From an uncultured bacterium (GTDB lineage: Bacteria; Bacillota_I; Bacilli_A; RFN20; CAG-826), in the NCBI GenBank assembly GCA_949297445.1, contig CASFSS010000015.1, positions 1 through 32,178 of the forward strand: a stretch of 32,178 nucleotides of DNA. The letters are read 5' to 3'. Of the stretch, positions 1 through 6,656 are shown piece by piece (position 1 is the stretch's first letter; each line of letters opens with the position of its first letter). The translations under genes and the position numbers were made by a program. The notes beneath the pieces were generated by a model, which ran no database searches, was not told the origin of the DNA, and saw only the letters and a list, made by a program, of their open reading frames with translations.

Positions 1-951
1 GGCGCGGCGCAAGTGAACGATGGTGGCCCATTCTCCACAAACGCTGCACATTACGGCGATAATGTAAAAATTAAGGCACATAACCCTGGAACAGGCATGA
101 AGTTTAAGAATTGGACAATCACAGGCGTTGACACATCGGAGTTGGTGCTCACTAATGAAGAGCTGACCTTTACCATGCCTGCAAACGCAGTCACGGCGAC
201 CGCTAATTACGACTTTATCAACTATACCGTATCAGTCACGGGCGGCACGGCGAACAAGACGACCGCACACTACGGCGAGGAAGTCACAATCACGGCAGAA
301 GTGCCCGTAGGTAAAGATTTTGTTATGTGGTCATTTGAAGGATTTGTTCCTGACGGTTTGACGCTCACCGATAAAGAGCTGACCTTTACCATGCCTGCAA
401 ACGCAGTCACAGCGACTGCCGTGTTTGAAGACATCAATTATGAAGTAAAAGTCATTTGCCGCAATATAGAGACGAAAACCGCACATTACGGCGAAGAAGT
501 CACAATCACGGCAGAGAATATAGAGGGCAAAATATTTGTGTGCTGGGAGTTTACCAATCTTGATACGGAAGGATTAGATCTTACAAGGGCAGAACTCTCG
601 TTCACTATGCCCGCAAATAATGTCACGGCTAAAGCAATCTATGAAGAGCTGATCACGCTCACGTTTGAAGGATCTACCGCCCAATCCGAAGAGCTGCAGT
701 ATAAAGACAACGGCAGTAAATCATTCCGTTTGCCGTTAGGGTCAGGACAGGATTTCTGCACGTATACGATTGAACTTTCCAACTCGGCATTCACTTTCAA
801 GGTATACGGTTCATACGGGGTGGAAATTGAGCCGTACGACAACGGTGACGGCTTTATGTGTATCGATATAGAGCGTGAAGATAACTACACAATCAGGGTT
901 GTCAACACAGGTTCAGCGGCAAATTGCAAACTTACGGTAACGAAAATTTAG
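1..951 (+). CDS. Surface protein with divergent InlB-type repeats, 5' partial
   Basis: The reading frame is open from the first base, so the N-terminus lies outside the window. Three units of about 70 residues each carry the pattern AHYGEEVTITAE ... FxxW ... ELTFTMPANAVTATA; this is the Bacterial repeat/divergent InlB B-repeat fold (Pfam Flg_new_2 type) found in secreted or wall-attached proteins. The last ~100 residues, starting near TLTFEGSTAQSEE, form a separate beta-rich domain with no recognisable sortase motif or membrane anchor, so attachment is unknown. DNA of units 1 and 2 is nearly identical around 158-198 and 376-416, suggesting recent duplication or gene conversion. The gene is visibly richer in GC than sequence after position 2460. 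A strong terminator follows. Confidence 0.75.
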   Translation, partial: GAAQVNDGGPFSTNAAHYGDNVKIKAHNPGTGMKFKNWTITGVDTSELVLTNEELTFTMPANAVTATANYDFINYTVSVTGGTANKTTAHYGEEVTITAEVPVGKDFVMWSFEGFVPDGLTLTDKELTFTMPANAVTATAVFEDINYEVKVICRNIETKTAHYGEEVTITAENIEGKIFVCWEFTNLDTEGLDLTRAELSFTMPANNVTAKAIYEELITLTFEGSTAQSEELQYKDNGSKSFRLPLGSGQDFCTYTIELSNSAFTFKVYGSYGVEIEPYDNGDGFMCIDIEREDNYTIRVVNTGSAANCKLTVTKI

Positions 952-998
952 AACTGCGATTTGCGCCTGACGTATTGTAAAAAGTCAAGCACTCGGGC

Positions 999-1023
999 AA
1001 GCGGGCATTCGCCCGCTTTTCTG
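999..1023 (+). terminator. Rho-independent terminator
   Basis: A perfect 8-bp stem AAGCGGGC/GCCCGCTT with an ATTC loop is followed by TTTTCTG. Outer arms AAAGTCA and TGACTTT can extend the pairing. It ends transcription of the InlB-repeat gene. Confidence 0.85.
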
Positions 1024-1095
1024 TGTGACTTTTGAAAAAAACGAAATCTCTTTCTTGTTTTGACGCACGGTTTCGGTAATTGACAGGAGAATTTT

Positions 1096-1929
1096 ATGAA
1101 AGCAATCCAAAGAATTATTATCAGCCTTGTTGTCATCGTGGCGGTTTTGGGTGTAGTGGTGATCGGCGGTTAAATCTACGTTCGATCTGCCTACGGCATC
1201 GACATTTTCCGCGCGGCAGGGCAATTAAAAACGCTCACCAAACAGGTGAACGAGGCGGAACTTTGTCCCAACGCCTACGGCAACAGCGATTTTGTCGATC
1301 TCAAAAATTCGGTTAATGCCGAAATAGAGGGGCTTGTCAAGTTTGAAGAGGGAAAGGGCTACAACGGCTACACCATAGATTTCAGCGCTTTGATAGGTGC
1401 TGAACTTTCTAAAACGATCGCTCTTTCCGAAAAACAGGTGGGCGCGCTGGCACAGACTGTATTTTATGAGTAGACGGGCGGTAAAACCCAACTGGGCGGC
1501 AAGCAAACGGACGTTACGATCGTGCAGACGGATTTTTCGGAAATTGCCGAAAACGGCAGTGCGGATTTCAACGTCGTCTGCAAACTAGACCTTTCGCCGT
1601 TCAAAGCGGATATGGACAAATTTCCGTACAGCCTTTCTAAAAAGTATATTCCTGACAACCTGTATGTTTCGTCCACCGTGCACGTCAATAAAACTATCGA
1701 CGGGCAATTCGATTATACCGTTTCGCACAAGGGGCTTGCGCTCAACAATCTGAATGCGGAAGAAACGGCGGATTTATTTCACACGTTGGATACCGTGCTG
1801 AAAATCGGTAGTGCGGAAAGCGTGAATATACAAATAGGTACTATTGCAGTAAACGCATTGATAGGTAACGAAGAAAATATCGGCTTTGCTTATTCCTTGA
1901 AAGCCGTGGGTGCTGAAGTGCTAGCCTAA
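1096..1929 (+). pseudogene. Membrane-anchored hypothetical protein with two nonsense codons
   Basis: A single frame runs from ATG 1096 (preceded by CAGGAGA) to TAA 1927-1929 but is interrupted by TAA at 1171-1173 and TAG at 1471-1473. With the stops ignored it would be about 277 residues: an N-terminal transmembrane helix (residues ~5-25, IIISLVVIVAVLGVVVIGG), then a soluble domain rich in charged beta strands. Translation is coherent on both sides of each stop, so these are point mutations rather than frameshifts. The terminal stop codon lies within the left end of the adjacent IS, so the true C-terminus may have been replaced. The family is not recognised. Alternatives are stop-codon readthrough or sequencing error. 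Confidence 0.65.
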
Positions 1930-2461
1930 AAGTGGATAGGGTCAAAAAAGCCCTCTCCACTTTTTTGCTACCCTATTAGGGAAAAGGAGGCAAACCAATG
2001 GCAAGACCAATAGCGGGCAAATTCGTGATGCGGACCCCCGAGGAGAAGGAGCGCATCGTCCTGGAGGGCAACGAGCGCGGGGTCAGGCGCACCGCGGAAG
2101 CGCACGGCGTCGATCGAAGGCTCCTCCAGAGGTGGATCGCCAAATACCGTGCCGCCGGCGTCGACGGGCTCAATAGCCAAACCGGCAAACACCGGGGACG
2201 GCAACCCCCTCGCCGGGCTGCGGAACAAAAAGAACAAGACCGGGGAGGAGGAGCTCGAGCTGGAGGTCCTCAGGCTGAAGATCGAGGTCGAGCTCTTCAT
2301 CGACTTCAACCTGAGGAAATGCGACGACGTTTTATCATTGATAAAGGCCTACGTCGATTACTACAACAACGAAAGGCCCATGTGCTGCCTGGGATACAAA
2401 ACCCCACATCAGTATAAAACTGACATGGGGTATTGACTCTTTTTTTGAACTGTCTACTTTT
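1928..2461 (+). mobile_element. Internally deleted IS3-family element
   Basis: Left end AAAAGTGGATAGGGTCAAAA matches the reverse complement of the right end, AAAAGTAGACAGTTCAAAA, as terminal inverted repeats. The content is OrfA plus only the last ~45 residues of OrfB, so nearly all of the DDE integrase domain is missing and the copy cannot transpose by itself. Length is about 534 bp against the usual 1.2-1.5 kb. It is clearly GC-rich compared with the DNA to its right. No target-site duplication is visible: different sequence, and different broken genes, flank each side. Confidence 0.75.
1998..2436 (+). pseudogene. IS3 OrfA fused to OrfB C-terminus, frameshifted
   Basis: ATG 1998 follows the ribosome site AAAAGGAGG. 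Residues 1-~65 (MARPIAGKFVMRTPEEKERI ... ERGVRRTAEAHGVDRRLLQRWIAKY) form the OrfA helix-turn-helix. Near 2190-2200 the frame must shift by one base to continue into GNPLAGLRNKKNKTGEEELE, the OrfA leucine-zipper segment. That runs directly into AYVDYYNNERPMCCLGYKTP, the conserved end of an IS3 OrfB, ending at TGA 2434-2436. The join inside VELFIDFN shows deletion of the catalytic core. No function is expected beyond possible DNA binding. Confidence 0.75.
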
Positions 2462-3024
2462 CGTTGACTAGTCCATATTATGTTGCAACCTTGCTTTCAA
2501 CACTTATTATTTGCTTTGCTGCAACGGGTATCTGTCTTACTTATGTGGCTATTGTCGGTTGGTATATGTCACTCGCAGATATATTCTTTTTGTTTCTTGA
2601 TATTTTACTTCTTGTTTTGTTTGGAACAGCATTATCTTCGATTATTAATTTTTTCTTATCAACACAAGGACAAATTTCAGCGGTAGGCACAATCATCAGT
2701 GCGGGATATGGTTTCATTTGTGGTGCATATATGCCTATTTCTTCATTTGGAGAAGGGCTGCAAAAAATAATCTCATTTTTGCCAGGCACTTATGGTACAT
2801 CACTTATCCGAAATCATACAATGCAAGGGGCGCTTGCCGAAATGCAAAATCAAGGTATTCCAACAGAGGTTATTGAAAAAATAAAAGATTCCCTTGATTG
2901 CAATCTTTATTTTTTCGGAAGTCAAGTAAATATTGGAACGATGTATGTGATACTTGGTATCACTATTTTGGTATTGATTGGAATTTATATTTTGTTAAAC
3001 AAATCAAAAAAATATAACTGTTAA
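2462..3024 (+). pseudogene. ABC-2 type transporter permease, C-terminal fragment
   Basis: The frame is open immediately after the IS and reads to TAA 3022-3024 (about 187 residues) without a plausible start or ribosome site. It has four to five hydrophobic helices, the conserved FICGAYMPISSFGEGLQKIISFLPGTYGT segment of ABC-2 permeases between the fifth and sixth helix, and a final helix ending NKSKKYNC. These permeases normally have ~250-380 residues, so the N-terminal half is missing, cut at the IS. An intact protein would pair with an ATPase to export a small molecule, peptide or polysaccharide; no ATPase gene is present in the window. Confidence 0.7.
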
Positions 3025-3051
3025 TTTAGTAGCTGCAAATGATTATGTAAT

Positions 3052-3086
3052 CCGCCGGTATGGGCAAAACCATAACGGCGGTTTTT
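3052..3086 (+). terminator. Rho-independent terminator
   Basis: CCGCCGGTATGG pairs with CCATAACGGCGG (12 bp, one mismatch) around a GCAAAA loop, followed by TTTTTC. It would end transcription of the permease fragment. Confidence 0.85.
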
Positions 3087-3182
3087 CAATGCCTATCGGC
3101 TATCTCTGTCAATGGATTTTTTGCGCGGTCTTTGCGGTGGGTTCTGCTTGTTGCGTTCCTGTTTCAAAGAAAAGCTCATATT

Positions 3183-3263
3183 ATTGGTAGATTCAAAACT
3201 AAAAGAGAAGCAGTGAAAGCAAGACTAGCTGGTGAAGAAGAGTACTTTGGAAAATATAGGTAG
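3183..3263 (+). pseudogene. AP2-domain protein remnant, C-terminal end
   Basis: The frame ending at TAG 3261-3263 reads IGRFKTKREAVKARLAGEEE then YFGKYR. This resembles the closing strand and helix of AP2 DNA-binding domains as found in HNH homing endonucleases and some integrases (pattern GxFKTKEEAxxARxxAExxYFGxY). Nothing upstream in frame resembles the rest of the domain, so this is a leftover of about 26 residues. The assignment rests on pattern memory only. Confidence 0.4.
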
Positions 3264-3291
3264 AACTATAGATATAACTTACACCTTATGT

Positions 3292-3351
3292 AGGGGTCGC
3301 AAAATTAGCAAAGGGGTTGCAAAAAGAAACAAGGGGTTGCAAGCGCATCAC
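3292..3351. repeat. Three tandem 20-bp direct repeats
   Basis: AGGGGTCGCAA, AGGGGTTGCAA and AGGGGTTGCAA begin at 3292, 3312 and 3332, exactly 20 bp apart, with variable AT-rich 9-bp tails. Exact two-turn spacing suggests protein-binding sites. Similar ~20-bp subterminal repeats occur at IS21-family ends, and iterons are an alternative. Confidence 0.6.
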
Positions 3352-3382
3352 AATAGGTTAGTTTTGCCATATTGAAAGCAAT

Positions 3383-3421
3383 GGTTTGATACAGTGAAAA
3401 TCGCTGGTCAAACCTTTTTTT
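3383..3421 (+). terminator. Rho-independent terminator
   Basis: GGTTTGA pairs with TCAAACC and CAGTG with CGCTG inside it, with loop AAAAT, followed by seven T residues. No gene reads into it now, so it may be left from a lost transcript. Confidence 0.6.
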
Positions 3422-3544
3422 GTGGCAAAAATATGGGTTTTCAGCCTCAAAATGACTAAATTATGATAAATGAGCAAAGGCTCGAACGCTAGGACAAGTC
3501 TCTAGTAGGAGCAGTGAGTTTGCACAAAAAAATTTTTGTCTAAT

Positions 3545-3567
3545 GAGTGCCTTTTGGGGCTCTTTTT
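3545..3567 (+). terminator. Weak terminator-like hairpin
   Basis: GAGTGCC and GGGGCTC pair (one mismatch, one wobble) around TTTT and are followed by TTTTT. Confidence 0.4.
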
Positions 3568-3669
3568 ACCATTCTTGTAACGATTAAATTCCAATCATTT
3601 CTTCAAGTCGTCCCAATGATCAACTAGGAAGAACGATTTATCGCCATGTAGGATGAAGCTCCCACGGTT

Positions 3670-3773
3670 CAGGTTAAATAGGCTGGGACAACCTGCTTGG
3701 CTTTGGCGGATAAAGCCATAATCCCATCACTATAAGAAAGGCTATTGAAGTCATAAGTAGGGATGGGCTTTTT
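3670..3773 (+). ncRNA. Possible structured RNA of three hairpins
   Basis: Hairpins follow each other: CAGGTT/AACCTG (3670-3675, 3690-3695), a perfect GGCTTT/AAAGCC with a 7-nt loop (3699-3704, 3712-3717), and CCCATC-x-CTA/TAG-x-GATGGG (from 3723 to 3767) ending in CTTTTTG, which looks like an intrinsic terminator. No known riboswitch or RNA family is recognised. It could equally be the palindrome-rich end of an IS200/IS605-type element: GAAGCTCCCACG at 3655-3666 resembles such ends. Confidence 0.3.
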
Positions 3774-3827
3774 GCCTAGTTGATGATGATACCCGATTTT
3801 CTCCATTGCTTTTGGGGGTATATTTCG

Positions 3828-3950
3828 ATGCTAAAAGTAATTGAGCTGTTTTCGGGCATTGGTTCCCAAAGAGAAGCATTAAAAAGAGCAAATATAGAAC
3901 ATGAAGTGGTGGCCATTTCTGATAATGATAAATATGCAAGCAAAGCCTAG
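3828..3950 (+). pseudogene. C5-cytosine DNA methyltransferase, N-terminal fragment
   Basis: ATG 3828 opens a 40-codon frame beginning MLKVIELFSGIGSQREALKR, motif I of Dcm-type methyltransferases (the FSGIG SAM-binding loop), then the acidic end of strand 2 (ISDNDKYA). It stops at TAG 3948. Such enzymes have 300-450 residues, and neither the PCQ catalytic motif nor the target-recognition region follows, so only the first ~10% remains. It is a relic of an earlier restriction-modification or phage methylase gene. Confidence 0.65.
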
Positions 3951-4114
3951 ATATGTATGGAACGAAGAAGGGGATCTAGTTGAAGCGAGAGAAGAGAACA
4001 ATAGATAGAATTTTAGTCAAATCGTTATTATAAATATTGATTATCAACCTGATCAAATAGAGCCTAAATTAATAAAGATGATGTATACTTATGATTGTGC
4101 GTACAGGAGGGTTT

Positions 4115-4306
4115 ATGAAGAAAAACAGGTACCGTCTACTTAGCGTTATACTAGGTTTGATAGCTACAATTGGCAGTTTTTTTATCTCATATTATTCACT
4201 TACAGAGTTGAATAACCAGTTTACTTTCATTTTTACTTTTATAACGCTTGTTATTTCGTTATTTGGAATAATGACAATTTTTGTATTAACTAAAGAGGAA
4301 AAATAA
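4115..4306 (+). CDS. Small two-TM membrane protein
   Basis: 63 residues. ATG 4115 is preferred over the in-frame ATG 4091 because CAGGAGG lies 5-11 bases upstream. There is a basic N-terminus (MKKNRYR), then two hydrophobic helices (~8-28 and ~36-57) joined by a short polar turn, and a charged tail KEEK. Its TAA shares an A with the ATG of the next gene (ATAATGA overlap), so the two are translationally coupled. Function is unknown. Size and topology resemble small immunity or holin-like partners of secreted proteins, but that is only an analogy. Confidence 0.6.
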   Translation: MKKNRYRLLSVILGLIATIGSFFISYYSLTELNNQFTFIFTFITLVISLFGIMTIFVLTKEEK

Positions 4307-5673
4307 TGATTACAAATTTTATTTTGGCATTACTTTGTTCAACTACGACTTTATTAACACCATCCACAGTGGAAAATAATTCAGATTATAAATCGGATAT
4401 TTCGTGTAATATGGAAACTCTTAATGTCGCTTCCAATGAAGTAACGATTGACGATTATGAAAACTTTAGTTTAGATAAAGACTTTGTTGAGAATTCTGCG
4501 CATGTTCTCTCTCAAAAAGAAATTATTGAGATTCCAGAAATTACTTATGAAGCACCTAATGGATATTATTTTTCTGATAACGGTGAAATTGCTCAGTTTT
4601 CAGATTCTGTTTATAAAAGCGATATTTATACAGAACCAGGAGGCTATGTTACACTTACAACAACTGCTTATCAAATTGGGCTTTATGACGGTAATGTAGT
4701 CTATAGAATTACGTCACATGCAGAACTAAATAAAAGTTTCTTTTTTACGCAGAAAGATAATTTAATAATAAGAACTGGTGATAACGCTGTTTTTTATGAT
4801 GGGATTGAATGTAAAGGAACGTCATCTATATACGATATTAAAAATGGGCATAATTTTCTCGAAGAATATGAACTAACACCTGTTTTTTCTAAAGGTCCAG
4901 GCGTTTTATATGAATTTGGTGTGGTTCAAAGCACTGGTCCGGGCGATTCATATAATCCTAGACAAACAATTGTTGATGGAGATTATTATTTGGTTGCTAC
5001 AAATACTACATCAGTTCAATCGGTTTATGTTCATAATCAAAAATTATTTACCGATTCATTATCGTTTTCTTATGGTCCAATTGGTATAAATATTCCATTA
5101 GGGTGGGCTGAAGCAGCAATATATTATGCTACACCTCTCACTTTAGAAGGATATGATGATGTCATAACTCGACAAATACATACTATAAAGCAAGCGGACT
5201 ATGGGTTTGAACAACAATATTTTTTCTATAGTAAAACGGCAAGTCATGAAATCGACGGCTTATCATTTACAACAAAGAGATTAAGGTGCGGATATATTGA
5301 ACAAGAATACATTAATTTATCTGCTCAAAGACAAAATGCTGGAAAAGCTTATTTAGAATTCACATTTACTAAACCAGTTTTTCAGGTATCAACTCAACTT
5401 GCTTTTTGGAGTGCAAATGAACAATTTAAAGAAGGTGACACTGCATATGTACAATATTTAGATGAAAACAATAACTGGATTACATTGCTAGATATGTTGA
5501 ATACTGAAGATCCATTACCTACTGATAGAACAGCTCCTAAGCGTTACAATTTTCACATCATTCAAGGCACAACTGGCATAAGATTTTATTCTCATACTAA
5601 TAATCCAACCGCAGATAGGAATAAAGGAAGAATTTGTATTGGTGAAACAAAATTCACAACTTATAATATCTAA
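4306..5673 (+). CDS. Exported protein of unknown function, 455 aa
   Basis: ATG overlaps the stop codon of the preceding two-TM gene. Residues 1-~20 (MITNFILALLCSTTTLLTPS) look like a short secretion signal without a lipobox Cys. A polar, acidic region (~25-80) follows, then beta-rich sequence with many aromatic residues (YYFSDNGEIAQFSD, PGGYVTLTTTAY). Around residues 260-275 a hydrophobic GPIGINIPLGWAEAAIYYAT segment could be a loop or membrane-active stretch. The C-terminal ~180 residues resemble a jelly-roll type sandwich (AYLEFTFTKPVF, VQYLDENNNWITLLD, IRFYSHTNN), as in carbohydrate- or surface-binding modules. No catalytic motif is recognised. Low GC and surrounding debris suggest an accessory gene. 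Confidence 0.6.
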   Translation: MITNFILALLCSTTTLLTPSTVENNSDYKSDISCNMETLNVASNEVTIDDYENFSLDKDFVENSAHVLSQKEIIEIPEITYEAPNGYYFSDNGEIAQFSDSVYKSDIYTEPGGYVTLTTTAYQIGLYDGNVVYRITSHAELNKSFFFTQKDNLIIRTGDNAVFYDGIECKGTSSIYDIKNGHNFLEEYELTPVFSKGPGVLYEFGVVQSTGPGDSYNPRQTIVDGDYYLVATNTTSVQSVYVHNQKLFTDSLSFSYGPIGINIPLGWAEAAIYYATPLTLEGYDDVITRQIHTIKQADYGFEQQYFFYSKTASHEIDGLSFTTKRLRCGYIEQEYINLSAQRQNAGKAYLEFTFTKPVFQVSTQLAFWSANEQFKEGDTAYVQYLDENNNWITLLDMLNTEDPLPTDRTAPKRYNFHIIQGTTGIRFYSHTNNPTADRNKGRICIGETKFTTYNI

Positions 5674-5711
5674 TCCAATATTCGCTGTATAATTACTTTA
5701 AAAAAATATAA

Positions 5712-5753
5712 GGGTGCACTCAAAATTAGACTTTATGCATCCTTTTTATTTTT
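5712..5753 (+). terminator. Probable terminator after the exported-protein gene
   Basis: GGGTGCA pairs with TGCATCC (7 bp, one wobble) across a 17-nt loop, followed by TTTTTATTTTT. The loop is long, so it is moderately supported. Confidence 0.5.
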
Positions 5754-5908
5754 ATAAATTAATATAGTGTCTACTCAATTTTTTGATATTTTATTAAGTT
5801 TTTTCTAGGTATCCCCCATCTAATTCAAAAATAAGCCTTGGGGTAACGTGCAGGGGGACTCACGAAAAATACGGGCCAAATATTCTAAAATTTTTGGTTT
5901 TTTACAAA

Positions 5909-6042
5909 ATGCCAATTAACAAGATTATTGATGAGAAAGAGTATCTTTTATCTAAGGAATATTTAGCAAAAAATATTGTATCAAAATGGGTAATTTATAC
6001 CGTCAAAATGACTTGATAAATAAGATTTTAGAGGATATATAA
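5909..6042 (+). pseudogene. SHOCT-like small protein, frameshifted
   Basis: ATG 5909 reads MPINKIIDEKEYLLSKEYLA and then loses sense. A one-base shift around the A-run at 5963-5970 restores KYCIKMGNLYRQNDLINKIL EDI to TAA 6040-6042. The combined pattern, two short helices with EYLLxKEYLAxKY followed by LYR, matches SHOCT-like proteins often encoded just before serine recombinases in Bacillota elements. The recombinase remnant follows about 60 bases later, supporting the pairing. A similar intact gene lies at 28356. Confidence 0.5.
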
Positions 6043-6104
6043 TAGTGAAAATTAAGAGGCAAATACGAACAAGATAATAACTAAAATATTGATGCCTTTC
6101 TTAA

Positions 6105-6487
6105 ACTAGAAAAAAGCTAGAAGTCGCTACTTATTGTAGGTTATCTAGTGGCAAGGATACTATGTTGCGTTCATTGACAAATCAGGTAAGCTACTACAAT
6201 AATTTAATTCAAATGAATCCAAGTTGGGAATCTGCCGGAATACATGCTGATGAGGGAATTTAGGTACAAGAGATACGAGGGAAGAACTCAATAAACTTAT
6301 TGAAGATTGTAAAGATGGTAAGATTGACTTGGTTACATCGATATCTAGATTTGCAAGAAATACTTTAGATACAATTGCTTATACAAGAAAGCTTAAAGCA
6401 AAAGGTGTAGAGGTTTATTTTGAAAAAGAGAATTTATGGACTTTTGATGAAAAAGCAGGAAGAACGATAAAAATTTGTTTATTTTGA
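6105..6487 (+). pseudogene. Large serine recombinase, N-terminal remnant
   Basis: The frame reads ATYCRLSSGKDTMLRSLTNQ, the resolvase start with the nucleophile Ser in YCRLSS, then [15 protein letters not shown]. It then meets TAG where family members have GISGT. Loss of one base in the Ser codon (TCA to TA, near 6261) explains this, because the next frame continues [20 protein letters not shown] and [20 protein letters not shown], the conserved catalytic Arg region, then YFEKENLWT. It ends at TGA 6485. The zinc-ribbon and coiled-coil DNA-binding domains (about 350 residues) are missing. It is a dead integrase of a conjugative or phage-like element. Confidence 0.75.
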
Positions 6488-6614
6488 TTATTCATTAGTT
6501 AATGCTGTTGCTTCATTTTACGATGAAATGTATAAAAACAAAGAATCCTTTATAACAAAAAGATGTTTTGCAAGAAAATTAGATAACATTAAATTCGTTA
6601 AATTATTAAATTAA
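6488..6614 (+). other. Short unrecognised coding-like fragment
   Basis: A third frame reads [20 protein letters not shown] and continues to TAA 6612-6614 with natural residue composition but no start codon or ribosome site. It may be the far end of a gene deleted between the recombinase catalytic domain and here. Confidence 0.25.
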
Positions 6615-6656
6615 ATTTAAAACATGTATAATAAATAGAAATAAGGAGAAATTTCA

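Larger units (their letters stand above)
3264..3827. other. 564-bp non-coding stretch between gene remnants
   Basis: No convincing gene is seen on either strand. It holds a 20-bp triple direct repeat (3292-3351), two terminator-like hairpins (3383-3421 and 3545-3567), and a run of three hairpins (3670-3773) described separately. The rest is featureless AT-rich DNA, probably decayed mobile-element sequence. Confidence 0.5.

Noticed and set aside
3292-3351. Three repeats as a CRISPR array
   Set aside because: The conserved part is ~11 bp with 9-bp gaps; this fits protein-binding repeats, not CRISPR.
5820-5880. GC-richer patch with GGGGTAACGTGCAGGGGG as a tRNA or riboswitch
   Set aside because: No cloverleaf or known aptamer pairing could be formed.
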